From: JAFGHJ01 sp964525555
GTDB lineage: Bacteria > Hydrothermota > UBA3072
Assembly (NCBI GenBank): GCA_964525555.1
Contig: CAZGHN010000002.1
Location: 62,001-126,000 of the forward strand
Direction: 5' to 3'
DNA length: 64,000 bases
Shown here: positions 24,451-33,403 of the stretch, piece by piece
How positions within the stretch are numbered: position 1 is the first letter of the stretch
How the letters are laid out: each line of letters starts with the position of its first letter
Position numbers and translations under genes: made by a program
Notes under the pieces: model-generated
Database searches by the model: none
What the model was told of the DNA's origin: nothing
Seen by the model: only the letters and a program-made list of their open reading frames with translations

Positions 24451-24729
24451 TTATTTTTTCTCTAATTTATCGAGTCTTTTGTTTATTTCATCCAATTTTT
24501 TCTCGATTTCGTCAAGTTTTTTTATAATTTTCTCGAGATCTTCCATTTTGTCCTTTAATTCATCTATTCCGTCTTTAGCCTTAAGCCGGCTACCTTCTTC
24601 TACTGTTTTTAACTTATTGGTTATTTCTGTGATCTTATTTTGTATTTTTGCTATTTCATCATAATCTGTTTTTTGACAAGTCGCTATCGTTAGCATAAAG
24701 AAAATTGTTGCGATCATCCATTTTTTCAT
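24451..24729 (-). CDS. Small coiled-coil lipoprotein
   Basis: A 92-residue protein: signal MKKWMIATIFFMLTIATC with a lipobox-like Cys at 18, then a continuous Lys/Glu heptad coiled coil (residues 25-92, e.g. LEKIIKKLDEIEKKLDEI). Size and form resemble Lpp-type lipoproteins, but no homologue is claimed. AAAGGAG lies 7 nt before the start. The gene is convergent with the glycosylase, with 4 bp between stops. Confidence 0.75.
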   Translation of the reverse strand: MKKWMIATIFFMLTIATCQKTDYDEIAKIQNKITEITNKLKTVEEGSRLKAKDGIDELKDKMEDLEKIIKKLDEIEKKLDEINKRLDKLEKK

Positions 24730-24776
24730 TATATACTCCTTTTTTGAATAAAGATAATAAGCATGAACCTATTAAA

Positions 24777-25772
24777 TTATTTTATTTGAGGTAGAGATGA
24801 TTCATACATGCCTATAATTTTATCTATCATCTGATTCTCCTTTTCATCTACTACCTGCCGGGATGGGTCTGCATTGTACCAGCTAATAATTTCTTGTGCT
24901 CCGTGAAAAAAGGGGATAGTAGCTTTATAATCCGGCACAAAGCGTTTTATTTTGGAATTATCGAATATCATACTATGGCATTTATCTCCAAGCAGACTTG
25001 CACCCCACTCAGGATCAAAAGAAGCTATAAAATCTGAAGGTATATGTACGATTCGGGCTTCCGCCCCGGCTACAAGTGCAATTATATCATAAATCTGATT
25101 CCATGATAATAATTCGTCTGAAGTAATGTGAAAAGCTTCGCCTATGGCTTTAGAATTACCAAGTAGCCCCACAAACCCTTTGGCAAAGTCCCTATTATGG
25201 GTTAAAACCCATAATGAAGTTCCATCTCCATGTACAATAACTTTTTTTCCTTTACGCATTCGATCTACCAAGGTATATCCTTTATGCATGGGCAATAGGG
25301 TGCAATCGTAAGTATGAGAAGGACGTATGACAGTTACCGGGAAATGTCCTTTTCTATGCGCCTGAAAAAGGCGTTTCTCACATGCAATCTTGTTTCGTGA
25401 GTAATCCCAGGCGGTGTTTGATAAAGGGGCGCATTCGGTTACAGGTAGCTTCTTGGGTGGAGTTTGATAAGCTGAGGCTGAACTGATGAATATATATTGT
25501 CCTGTACGGCCACCAAACAATTCTAGATCTCTTTTTATATGTTCAGGCGTGTATGCAATCCAATCTACAACTATATCAAAGGTTTTATTCCTCAGTGCTG
25601 TTTCAGTAGAAGTCCTGTTTCTAATGTCTCCTTTAAGTATATGTGCTGCTTTTGGTACAGGTCTTGCGGTTTTGCCCCGATTTAACATATATAGCTGAAA
25701 GCCTTTTTCGACTGTTAATTCAGCGCATGCTGAGCTGATAACCCCTGTACCTCCAATAAATAGAACTTTCAT
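24777..25772 (-). CDS. NAD-dependent epimerase/dehydratase (extended SDR)
   Basis: Protein of 331 residues. Rossmann motif FIGGTGVISSACAE at the N terminus, the ISSASAY strand, and Tyr-x3-Lys in YSRNKIACE give an intact SDR active site; RPSHTYD follows. It probably oxidises, reduces or epimerises a nucleotide sugar or similar substrate; nothing nearby defines it. ATG 25772 is preceded by AGGGAGA. By eye its codon choice is less A/T-biased than its neighbours, which may reflect transfer, but I have not measured this. Confidence 0.8.
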   Translation of the reverse strand: MKVLFIGGTGVISSACAELTVEKGFQLYMLNRGKTARPVPKAAHILKGDIRNRTSTETALRNKTFDIVVDWIAYTPEHIKRDLELFGGRTGQYIFISSASAYQTPPKKLPVTECAPLSNTAWDYSRNKIACEKRLFQAHRKGHFPVTVIRPSHTYDCTLLPMHKGYTLVDRMRKGKKVIVHGDGTSLWVLTHNRDFAKGFVGLLGNSKAIGEAFHITSDELLSWNQIYDIIALVAGAEARIVHIPSDFIASFDPEWGASLLGDKCHSMIFDNSKIKRFVPDYKATIPFFHGAQEIISWYNADPSRQVVDEKENQMIDKIIGMYESSLPQIK

Positions 25773-26128
25773 AGACTCTATCTCCCTCTAGAATTGATTT
25801 TTTTTGGTAGTGTTTCAAAAATTCCCTATATAAATTTATGAAAATATTGTAAAATTTCAAGAGGATAAGTTTGTTTGCAAAAAAAGGTTAGTCACTAAGT
25901 CACCAAGGCACAAAGAACATATTTTTTATAACTTTTAATTTCTTTGATAGTAGTAATTATTTGTGTGAATAGTGTTCTTTGCTGTTTTTAAAAGGTGTTA
26001 TGTTTGGAAATTTTGAATAAACGTAATAAATTGGATTTGGCGGGGCTTTGTGTCTTCGTGGCTAATTGGTTTTTGTCTTTTGATGGTTGACAAAGCTAGG
26101 AAAAACAGCTACGATATCTTAAATATCC
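25773..26128. other. Divergent spacer with CTTTGTG-type repeats
   Basis: A spacer of 356 bp between the divergent SDR and MBL genes. Copies of the dispersed repeat are at 25889-25918 (minus-strand orientation, GTGCCTTGGTGACTTAGTGA) and 26043-26069 (CTTTGTGTCTTCGTGGCTAA). The MBL promoter starts at 26087. No gene is seen. Confidence 0.6.
26087..26115 (+). promoter_or_regulatory. Promoter of the MBL-fold gene
   Basis: TTGACA (26087-26092), 17-bp spacer, TACGAT (26110-26115). The expected start of transcription is within about 8 nt of GTG 26129, which has no ribosome site. Confidence 0.5.
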
Positions 26129-27064
26129 GTGAACAAAGTAATTAAAATTAGTGATGAACTATATTTCTTTTTGAGGAAAGGATTCTCGTCAAATACAACA
26201 CTAATAAAGCGAGATGCAAATATCTTGATAGACCCTGGTTATAATCCGATTTTCAAAACAAAAGCACTTGTACCACTAACGGAAGAAGCCGGCGTTGAAA
26301 TTAAAGATATTGATGAAATATGGTTTACCCATAGTCATCCTGACCATACGGGACTCGCCTATTACCTTCTTCAGGAGAAGGAAATGAAAATCTGTTGTCA
26401 TCCCTTAGGGAAAATTTTTATAGAAAGGAATCCTCCTATTGCAGGTCTTATGGCGGCAGAAAAAATCAGTGATTTTGTATTGGAAAGGATGTATCCGAAG
26501 GATAGAAAAAAGAGGCAAAAAATTGAGCAAATAGGGCTTTTTCTTGTTAATATCTTTGCCAGGCCAATAATGGTTGGAAGCCATGCAATAAAAGTAGATT
26601 CGATATTTCTTGATGGAGAAAAGAGAATGGGAGCAAAAATTATATTTCTACCCGGTCATACTCCCGACGAAGTAGGTTTTCTATTTGATTCAAATCTTAT
26701 TACAGGTGATATTATATCAAATTTCTCTTATAGAAAAAAAATCGCTTTGAACGTTCCCTCTTCTGACATAGATGACGGCTTGATTTCTCTTAAAAAGATC
26801 ATTGATTTGGCTCCTATATTAATTTTACCGGGGCACAGTAATTGTTTAAAAATTTGTACGAAGGACTTAAAGGAACTGTATAAACAAACTGCCGACTTAA
26901 AAGAAAAGGGGATCTCTTTAGCAGCGAATTCTCATTCGTTTTTTTCTTATGTAATAGGAGTACAAAAGATAGTTCCTCTACTCCCTTTTCGTCCTCAAGA
27001 GAGATTGTCTCTGCCACATATCATTTATAAGAGTTATTTAAAAGCTATTGATAATGTAAATTAG
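26129..27064 (+). CDS. Metallo-beta-lactamase fold hydrolase
   Basis: Protein of 311 residues. The metal motif THSHPDHTG (about residue 69) is the HxHxDH signature; LPGHTPDEVGFLF and ITGDIIS supply the later His and Asp; LILPGHSN gives a last His. It is a glyoxalase-II-like hydrolase, substrate unknown. Start is GTG 26129 (MNKVIKISDELYFFLRKG). No Shine-Dalgarno site; a short-leader transcript is expected from the promoter at 26087. It is a single-gene unit, followed by the GH5 gene with its own promoter. Confidence 0.83.
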   Translation: MNKVIKISDELYFFLRKGFSSNTTLIKRDANILIDPGYNPIFKTKALVPLTEEAGVEIKDIDEIWFTHSHPDHTGLAYYLLQEKEMKICCHPLGKIFIERNPPIAGLMAAEKISDFVLERMYPKDRKKRQKIEQIGLFLVNIFARPIMVGSHAIKVDSIFLDGEKRMGAKIIFLPGHTPDEVGFLFDSNLITGDIISNFSYRKKIALNVPSSDIDDGLISLKKIIDLAPILILPGHSNCLKICTKDLKELYKQTADLKEKGISLAANSHSFFSYVIGVQKIVPLLPFRPQERLSLPHIIYKSYLKAIDNVN

Positions 27065-27095
27065 GGTGCGCCGGGTTACGCGGTGAAATTTTAAC

Positions 27096-27123
27096 TTGAC
27101 AGATTTATTCTTCGATGTAGATT
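27096..27123 (+). promoter_or_regulatory. Promoter of the GH5 gene
   Basis: TTGACA (27096-27101), 16-bp spacer, TAGATT (27118-27123), giving a leader of about 36 nt. Confidence 0.5.
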
Positions 27124-27165
27124 TTATCATAAATTTTTTAAAAGCTATATGGTATGGGGGTAATA

Positions 27166-28272
27166 ATGAATGATAAATTAAGTTTTGTTCTTTTTGCAAT
27201 CGTTGGATTGTGTTTTTTAATGTGTACTTCCGGTACAAAGATTAGTGAACAGGAGGAAGCGTTTGTTATAAGAACAGGTGTTAATGTTAGTCATTGGTTA
27301 TCTCAAAGTGATAAGCGTGGTGAAGAGAGAAGAAATTATATTACTAAGACTGACTTTAAAACCATTGCATCAGAAGGTTTCGACCATGTAAGAATACCGG
27401 TAGACGAAATTCAATTATGGGATGAAGAAGGTAAATGGGAAAAAGAAGCGCTGGATTTGCTTCACAATGCAATCAATTGGGCTCTTGCTTATAATTTGAG
27501 GGTTATTGTCGATTTACATATTATTCGTTCCCACCATTTTATCGCGGAATCACGTCCTTTATGGACGGACAAAGCTGAACAAGAAAAACTCATTTCTTTG
27601 TGGAGGCAGCTTTCGGGGGAAATGAGGAAATATCCGGTGAATATGGTGGCCTATGAAATTTTAAACGAAGCTGTAGCAGATGATCCCGAGGATTGGAATA
27701 GCCTCGTTGAAAGAGTTATAACAGAGATTAGAACGAATGAACCAAAGCGAAAAGTTGTTGTTGGTTCGAACAGATGGCAGGATGCTTCGAATTTTCCGGA
27801 TCTAAGAGTACCTGGGAATGACAAAAATATCATTTTAAGCTTCCATTTTTATCATCCTATGGTGCTTACACATTACAGAGCTCCCTGGAGCGCCGTTGGA
27901 GAATATATGGGTCCAGTGAATTATCCGGGACAAGTTGCCGATTCATCATTTTATAAAGAACTTTCTAGCGGAGCTCTTGAGGCAATGAGGGATTTTGCTG
28001 ACGGATATTTTACAAAGGATACACTCGCGGAAATAATCTCTGTAGCAGTTAAAGTGGCAGAAGAGAAAAATTTATCTTTATATTGCGGTGAATTTGGCGT
28101 TTATCCAACAATTCCTCAAGAGATTTCTTTACGTTGGTATAAAGATGTATGCGACATTTTTAATTCTGAGAATATTGCATATTGTCATTGGTGTTATAAA
28201 GGAGATTTCCCTATTTTGGATGAGAAGGGATTACCAAACAGGAAATTAGTAGATGTTTTGACTTCCAAGTAA
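27166..28272 (+). CDS. Exported glycoside hydrolase family 5 enzyme
   Basis: Protein of 368 residues. The signal MNDKLSFVLFAIVGLCFLMC ends in a lipoprotein-like Cys. The GH5 (beta/alpha)8 features are GVNVSHWL, DHVRIPVDE, VIVDLH, the acid/base Glu in AYEILNEAV, FHFYHP and the nucleophile Glu in YCGEFGVYP. It probably cleaves beta-1,4-glucan or mannan outside the cytoplasm; specificity is not clear. ATG 27166 with GGGGG upstream is preferred over ATG 27154. No sugar-binding domain is attached. Confidence 0.87.
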   Translation: MNDKLSFVLFAIVGLCFLMCTSGTKISEQEEAFVIRTGVNVSHWLSQSDKRGEERRNYITKTDFKTIASEGFDHVRIPVDEIQLWDEEGKWEKEALDLLHNAINWALAYNLRVIVDLHIIRSHHFIAESRPLWTDKAEQEKLISLWRQLSGEMRKYPVNMVAYEILNEAVADDPEDWNSLVERVITEIRTNEPKRKVVVGSNRWQDASNFPDLRVPGNDKNIILSFHFYHPMVLTHYRAPWSAVGEYMGPVNYPGQVADSSFYKELSSGALEAMRDFADGYFTKDTLAEIISVAVKVAEEKNLSLYCGEFGVYPTIPQEISLRWYKDVCDIFNSENIAYCHWCYKGDFPILDEKGLPNRKLVDVLTSK

Positions 28273-28318
28273 ATGTAGTAATTTGTTTATGGTAAGTGTC
28301 GAAAAAAGGAGGTAAAGT

Positions 28319-28912
28319 ATGAAAAAGTTTATTTTTTTAGTCGCACTACCTTTATTTGTTTGCTTTGCCGAAACAGGCTGTAAGAAGGGTGCAAAAGAAA
28401 GCCCCGGCGCTCAAAAAAGTTCTGAAGAAAAAACAGAAGAAAAGACAAAAGCAAAGGATTTATCTTTAACAGAAAAAGAGGTAAAATCATTTGTTAACGC
28501 CCTTCCGGCTTTTATAGAGTTCGCAAAGAGCAAGGAAAAAGAAATCACTGCCATGGTCGAGAAAGAAAAATCTATAAGTGGTTTGGAAGTTGCGAATGAA
28601 TATATAGAGTATAAAGAAGAAATCGATAAGGTTTTAGGAAAATATGGTTTTAACCTTGAGAGTTTTTCTTCTACTTACGCTAAAGTTATGAGTACCTTTG
28701 CTTACGGACAAATGGATAAAGCCATAGGTGCGGGTGGGGAGAATATGAAAAAAATGCTGGATAATCCTATGATACCTGAAAAAGAAAAAGAAGAGATAAG
28801 GAAAAACCTAAAAGAATATGAAGAATCAGAGGAAATGAAAGCCTGTAAGGGAAATTGGGAAATTGTCGAAAAATATGAGGATGAGATAAAAGAGATACTT
28901 GAAGAGAAATAG
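28319..28912 (+). CDS. Predicted lipoprotein, helical and highly charged
   Basis: Protein of 197 residues with no recognised family. Signal MKKFIFLVALPLFVCFAETGC places the lipid-modified Cys at 21; a Lys/Glu/Ser linker (residues 23-48) follows; the rest is predicted helical and rich in Glu and Lys. A near-perfect AAAGGAGG site lies 7 nt before ATG 28319. It sits 46 bp after the GH5 gene and may be cotranscribed. Confidence 0.75.
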   Translation: MKKFIFLVALPLFVCFAETGCKKGAKESPGAQKSSEEKTEEKTKAKDLSLTEKEVKSFVNALPAFIEFAKSKEKEITAMVEKEKSISGLEVANEYIEYKEEIDKVLGKYGFNLESFSSTYAKVMSTFAYGQMDKAIGAGGENMKKMLDNPMIPEKEKEEIRKNLKEYEESEEMKACKGNWEIVEKYEDEIKEILEEK

Positions 28913-29075
28913 GATTTGGGTTTTTGAGGTTGTGATATTCAAATCGTTTAAATAGTTAAAAAAAATAGTCAAATAGAAAAAAAGTAAAAAATGGTGGGGA
29001 GGACGATTCAGCCTTTTAACAATTTGACCATTTAACTTGTTTTCCAGATTTCGTGTCTTTTGGGCTAAAGAGTTT
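28913..29075. repeat. Spacer with short degenerate repeats
   Basis: Bases 28930-29040 contain AAATAGTTAAAA / AAATAGTCAAATAG words and TTTTAACAATTTGACCATTTAAC. Bases 29048-29070 (TTTCGTGTCTTTTGGGCTAA) are a weak copy of the CTTTGTG family. No gene is seen between the convergent lipoprotein and birA genes. Confidence 0.45.
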
Positions 29076-29765
29076 TTAACTTAAATAAGAGAGACTACCG
29101 GAATAAAAGACTTTCTCTGAATTTTCGTTTGCGACTTTTATACCGCCGTCCGGTTGTATTTCAATCACCTTACCCGTAAATGTTCCTTTTCCGTCCGTAA
29201 TCTTGACTTTCTGATTTAAATCACCACTGAAATTGATATATTTTTTGTAAACTTCTTCAAGATTATCTCTTTCTTTTGCAATCTTTCCGACTATTTCCTT
29301 GGCGATCAATTCAATGTCGAGCTCCTGGTGTAAAGTCTCTTTTGATGTAATCACAATATCTTTAAGAGGTATTGGAAAATCGGAATTGCTGAGGTTAAGA
29401 TTCAGTCCAATGCCTATTATAAATTTACCCTGAATATTTTCGATAAGAATGCCGCCCAGTTTTCTCCCTTTTAAGATTATATCATTGGGCCATTTGATGT
29501 TAGTTGGAAGACCGTATTTTTCTAGAACCTCACATATTACAGTCGAACAAAGAAGAGAAAGCTCCCCCACATTTCCTGAAAATTTTTCGATTATTACAGA
29601 AAACCACAAACCTCCTTGTGGGGAAAACCAGCTTTTAGAGTTTCTTCCTTTTCCTTCCGTTTGCGTTCTGGCAATAAGACTATCAAGATCGTTTAGCTTA
29701 CTTAATCTTTTCTTCATCCACTCGTTTGTGGAATCGACTTCATCTGCTTTTATTAATCTTGGCAT
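29076..29765 (-). CDS. birA: Biotin--[acetyl-CoA-carboxylase] ligase
   Basis: Protein of 229 residues that activates biotin as biotinyl-AMP and attaches it to AccB. GKGRNSKSWFSPQGGLWFSV is the biotin-binding glycine-rich loop, IKWPNDIILKGRKLGGILIE the catalytic block, and a small C-terminal SH3-like domain follows (GKVIEIQPDGGIKV). There is no N-terminal helix-turn-helix, so it is a class I ligase that does not repress transcription. AccB and AccC are encoded at the start of the long operon immediately to the right. Confidence 0.94.
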   Translation of the reverse strand: MPRLIKADEVDSTNEWMKKRLSKLNDLDSLIARTQTEGKGRNSKSWFSPQGGLWFSVIIEKFSGNVGELSLLCSTVICEVLEKYGLPTNIKWPNDIILKGRKLGGILIENIQGKFIIGIGLNLNLSNSDFPIPLKDIVITSKETLHQELDIELIAKEIVGKIAKERDNLEEVYKKYINFSGDLNQKVKITDGKGTFTGKVIEIQPDGGIKVANENSEKVFYSGSLSYLS

Positions 29766-29785
29766 TAGTTTTTCCTTAGAGTAAT

Positions 29786-29813
29786 ATTATAGTATTTAAA
29801 TCATTTTTCGCAA
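29786..29813 (-). promoter_or_regulatory. Promoter of birA
   Basis: Minus-strand TTGCGA (29813-29808), 16-bp spacer, TATAAT (29791-29786), then AAGGAA before ATG 29765. The box pair is the same as at 23660-23687. Confidence 0.6.
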
Positions 29814-29867
29814 TATTAAAAAAATTTTTCAATTTTGCAGTTTTATCTTTAATCATATGATTACAAT

Positions 29868-30785
29868 TTAATTCCTGATGAAAGCTCTTATGTTCCTAAA
29901 GAAAACTTCACTTCCTGCCCAGTTTACTGGAGTATTTTCGAACAATGAATCAAATTCTTCTTCAGATAAATTAGCAAGATATGTAATAGAGGGATTTATT
30001 AAATTTTTGGAGGGAAGAAACTCTTTAGTTTTTGTAATCTTTGTTTTTACATTAAAGGGACATACTTCCTGACATATATCACAACCGAATATATAATTGT
30101 TCCCTTTTACCGGAAACCAGGCGGGGAATTTCGCTTTCTTTTTAACTGTAAAAAATGCAACGCATTTTTCAATATTAAGAGAATACGGATCTTCTAGAGC
30201 GTTACTCGGGCAGGATTTAAGGCATATATTACATTCTCCGCATCTTTTCTCTTTTATCTCATCGCTTTCCAATCCGATATCAAGAAACATTTCTCCGAGA
30301 AATATCCATGAACCGAATTTTTCGGTAATAAGTAAAGTGTTTTTGCCTATCCATCCCAGTCCTGCTCTCTCTGCCAATTCCTTTTCCAGAACAGCTCCGG
30401 TATCTACATAACATTCAATTCTTTTCGCTTTAGTTTCGTTTTTAATAAACCTTGATAAAACAGTCATTCTTCTCGAAAGAACATCGTGGTAATCTTCCAC
30501 CATTGCATATCTGGATATACGGACCGTTCCATTCTTTTCTTTCGGGAATATCCCCTGAAAGTAATTTATTCCGAGAACAACAACGCTCTTTGCCCATGGA
30601 AATTTTTCACTAGGGAACAGTCTTTCTTTCGCGGTTCTATGTAAATATTCAAGGTTGCTATTTTTTATTTTTTTTATTGAAATTTTATATTCCTTTTTAT
30701 AAATGGAAGGGCTTAAATCGGTGATACCTACAAGATCAAATCCTATATCCTTGGCTTTTCTCTTTATTTTTTTTTCTACATTCAT
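29868..30785 (-). CDS. queG: tRNA epoxyqueuosine reductase
   Basis: Protein of 305 residues, the last step of queuosine synthesis in tRNA. It has the catalytic Asp region CYVDTGAVLEKELAERAGLGWIGKNT and two ferredoxin-like clusters: CGECNICLKSCPSNAL and CDICQEVCPFN, plus an extra Cys. It needs a cobalamin cofactor. It overlaps recX by 4 nt and is the last gene of the 21-gene run. The C-terminal HEAT extension of some QueG is not present, making it the short type. Confidence 0.94.
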   Translation of the reverse strand: MNVEKKIKRKAKDIGFDLVGITDLSPSIYKKEYKISIKKIKNSNLEYLHRTAKERLFPSEKFPWAKSVVVLGINYFQGIFPKEKNGTVRISRYAMVEDYHDVLSRRMTVLSRFIKNETKAKRIECYVDTGAVLEKELAERAGLGWIGKNTLLITEKFGSWIFLGEMFLDIGLESDEIKEKRCGECNICLKSCPSNALEDPYSLNIEKCVAFFTVKKKAKFPAWFPVKGNNYIFGCDICQEVCPFNVKTKITKTKEFLPSKNLINPSITYLANLSEEEFDSLFENTPVNWAGSEVFFRNIRAFIRN

Positions 30786-31387
30786 AATTGTTCGTTTAAA
30801 ATTTCTGAAGCGATGTGGAAATCAAAACCCCTTCTTTTGAGATAATCAAAGATCTTCTCCCTTGAAGCTCTCTTCCTTCCGTATTTTTTGAACGCTTTTT
30901 CTAAAGCCCTATACGCATTTTCTTTTTCGTCAACAGACTGCAAAATTTCATCTATTTGGGATTCTTCTAATCCTTTATTCAATAGCTCGATCTTTAAAGC
31001 GAGATTACCCTTGGGGTTTATTTTGTTTCTATCCTTTATCCAGGCAAGAGCAAATCTATGGTCATTAATTAAGTTGGCTTTCTCAAAATCAGTCAAGACC
31101 CCGGCAATTATTTCTTCCCTTATACCTTTACTTTTAAGATATGCTTCTACTTCTTTTCGGGATCTTTCTCTATATGATATATAATTTCTTATCTTTTCTT
31201 TTGCGTCTGTAATTTCTTCAAATTCTTTTATGGAAGCTATTTCATCGTTTGATATCTCTTTGTTTTCATAAAGGTGATATTTGACAACAGTATCTTTATA
31301 GAGACCCAGGGAAAATTCCCCGTCGATATATATATTAACTCTATTTTTCTTCTTTTTTTGCTGTTCTATCCTCGTTATCTTGCTCAT
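30782..31387 (-). CDS. recX: Regulatory protein RecX
   Basis: Protein of 201 residues with three helical repeat units typical of RecX: YISYRERSRKEVEAYLKSKG, FEKANLINDHRFALAWIKDR and YLKRRGFDFHIASEILNE. It binds RecA filaments and limits strand exchange. The 5' end overlaps the recA coding end by 47 nt, and no ribosome site is visible, so translation probably depends on recA. It overlaps queG by 4 nt. Confidence 0.92.
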   Translation of the reverse strand: MSKITRIEQQKKKKNRVNIYIDGEFSLGLYKDTVVKYHLYENKEISNDEIASIKEFEEITDAKEKIRNYISYRERSRKEVEAYLKSKGIREEIIAGVLTDFEKANLINDHRFALAWIKDRNKINPKGNLALKIELLNKGLEESQIDEILQSVDEKENAYRALEKAFKKYGRKRASREKIFDYLKRRGFDFHIASEILNEQL

Positions 31388-32375
31388 TTGGAATATTGAG
31401 TTCTTGTCTTATTTTGTTTTCTAACTCTTCTGATATTTTTGGATTCTCTTTAAGAAAGAGCTTAGCATTTTCTCTTCCCTGCCCGAGTGAAGTTTCGCCA
31501 TAATTGTACCAAGCTCCAGATTTTTCAACCAGGTTTAAAGATTGTCCAAAATCAAGAATTTCCCCCTCTTTTGATATACCTTGACCATACATTATATCGA
31601 ATTCTGCCTCTTTGAAAGGAGGGGCAAGTTTATTTTTTACGACTTTAACTTTTACTCGTATTCCGATTGAATCATTTCCTTGTTGTAAAGTACTTATCCT
31701 CCTGATATCCATTCTGACCGATGCGTGAAATTTAAGAGCCAGCCCACCAGGGGTGGTATATGGATTTCCAAAAGATATCCCAATTTTCTGTCTAACCTGA
31801 TTTATAAAAACAGCAGAAGTCGAAGCTTTGTTCAAAACTCCGGTCAATTTACGGAGTGCCTGGGACATAAGTCTTGCTCTAAGCCCCATGTGAGCATCTC
31901 CCATTTCTCCCTCGATTTCAGCTTTTGGCACAAGCGCTGCGACCGAATCGATCGTTATTAAATCGACCGCTCCACTTCTAACCAACATTTCCGCTATTTC
32001 TAGGGCTTCTTCGCCTGTATCGGGTTGAGATATCAATAAATCTTCCGTATTTACTCCGACTTTTTTGGCATACTTAGGATCAAGAGCGTGCTCAACATCT
32101 ATAAATGCAACTGTACCCCCTCGTTTTTGAGACTCGGCAGCTATGTGGAGCGCAAGCGTTGTTTTGCCGGAAGCTTCCATGCCGTATATTTCTATAGCTC
32201 TCCCTCTTGGTATTCCACCGATTCCCAGAGCCGTATCCAGAGAAAGAGAACCTGTTGGTATTACTGGAACTTCTATTGTCTTTTTGCTGCCCAGTTTCAT
32301 CAATGCTCCATCTCCATATTGTTTGTTTATTTTACTCATTACCGAGTCAAGAGCTTTTTCCTTTTCTTTCTCCAT
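31341..32375 (-). CDS. recA: Recombinase RecA
   Basis: Protein of 344 residues from ATG 32375 (MEKEKEKALDSVMSKI), with GGAGG on the minus strand before it. Walker A is GMEASGKTTLA, the Walker B region VDLITIDSVAALVP, loop L1 and L2 (GDAHMGLRARLMSQALRKL; NQVRQKIGISFGNPYTTPGG). It carries out homologous recombination and SOS induction. The 36 residues upstream in frame come from the transporter gene and are not RecA. It lies 2 nt after the transporter gene; no LexA-like box is seen. Confidence 0.97.
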   Translation of the reverse strand: MEKEKEKALDSVMSKINKQYGDGALMKLGSKKTIEVPVIPTGSLSLDTALGIGGIPRGRAIEIYGMEASGKTTLALHIAAESQKRGGTVAFIDVEHALDPKYAKKVGVNTEDLLISQPDTGEEALEIAEMLVRSGAVDLITIDSVAALVPKAEIEGEMGDAHMGLRARLMSQALRKLTGVLNKASTSAVFINQVRQKIGISFGNPYTTPGGLALKFHASVRMDIRRISTLQQGNDSIGIRVKVKVVKNKLAPPFKEAEFDIMYGQGISKEGEILDFGQSLNLVEKSGAWYNYGETSLGQGRENAKLFLKENPKISEELENKIRQELNIPNEQDNEDRTAKKEEK

Positions 32376-32377
32376 AA

Positions 32378-33403
32378 TTACCTCCTCAGAAAGAGTATTA
32401 TTATGGATATCGGCAAAAAGATAGCAAACAGATAAAACATTAACTTCCAGCTGATTTTTGTTCTTCCTTTTGCCCATATCCAAATTGCCTCATATGACCC
32501 AAGAATCCCAGCTAGGCTTCCAATGGATATCGAGTACAGGATAATCTTTTCGTTATTTTTAAATAGAGGGAGTATAAAGGAGAGAAGATTTGAGGTTAAC
32601 CACGTTGAACCAATGCTTCCTGTAGAATATAATATCCAGGGATTCAATTTTATATCTGGTATAGGGAGAAGATAGAACAGATAGAAGACAACAAAGGATA
32701 CTCCAACTGGGATAAAAAGCCACCAGTTGACTGCTTTTAAAGGTTCTGTTCCCATGAATGCTATGCAGAAAACCCCTGCCAGGATAATCAATCCAATTAT
32801 ATTAAGGTTATAGTGTCTATCGACATTAAAATATCCAAAAATAAAAAACAGAAGAATTAATGAAAAAACTAAATCTGACTTTATCCATTCTATTGAACTG
32901 CTTGTTTCTTTTATTTTATCCTTTTTGCAAATAAAATAAGCAATTGTGAGAAAAACAAGAAGGCTTGTTATCCATAGAGGTAGCATTATTGAGATAAATT
33001 TGTCAATACTGAAGGCTGGACTCCCATCACCTAGAGCGATAGATATGAAAACATTTCTTAAATTACCAAAGGGAGTAAGTATGCTTCCCATTATAGTCGA
33101 GGCGACAAGTAAGGTCAAAGTTTTTTCTTTTTCTTGAAATCGTAAAACCCATTTTTCAAAAGAAGAAATTAGAACAAAAGAAAGAAAAAACGGTGCCAGA
33201 ATGTGAGATAATGCGACGAGCATCATTGTTGCTGTTTGCTCATTTGTGTCTTTTAATATTTTTTCTCCGAGCAAATCGATTATTTTGGAACGTTTTATTG
33301 AAGCGGCAATAAATGCAAGAACAAGAATTACAAAAAAATATGATATTGGAGAATGAATCTCCGAAGTGACAAAAACGTATGCAGTAGGTAGCGAGTCGTT
33401 CAA
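32378..33403 (-). CDS. Ion-transporter superfamily membrane protein (ArsB/NhaD-like)
   Basis: Protein of 341 residues with about ten membrane helices. The block ASTIMGSILTPFGNLRNVFISI resembles the discontinuous-helix motif of ArsB/NhaD-type carriers (GGTATLIGDPPN) with the Asn retained, and a second half-repeat occurs in SIGSTWLTSNLLSFILPLF. Substrate unknown: sodium/proton exchange or anion export are candidates. It is shorter than usual (about 400-430), lacking the first helices. It lies between thpR (4-nt overlap) and recA (2 nt). Confidence 0.6.
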   Translation of the reverse strand: MNDSLPTAYVFVTSEIHSPISYFFVILVLAFIAASIKRSKIIDLLGEKILKDTNEQTATMMLVALSHILAPFFLSFVLISSFEKWVLRFQEKEKTLTLLVASTIMGSILTPFGNLRNVFISIALGDGSPAFSIDKFISIMLPLWITSLLVFLTIAYFICKKDKIKETSSSIEWIKSDLVFSLILLFFIFGYFNVDRHYNLNIIGLIILAGVFCIAFMGTEPLKAVNWWLFIPVGVSFVVFYLFYLLPIPDIKLNPWILYSTGSIGSTWLTSNLLSFILPLFKNNEKIILYSISIGSLAGILGSYEAIWIWAKGRTKISWKLMFYLFAIFLPISIIILFLRR

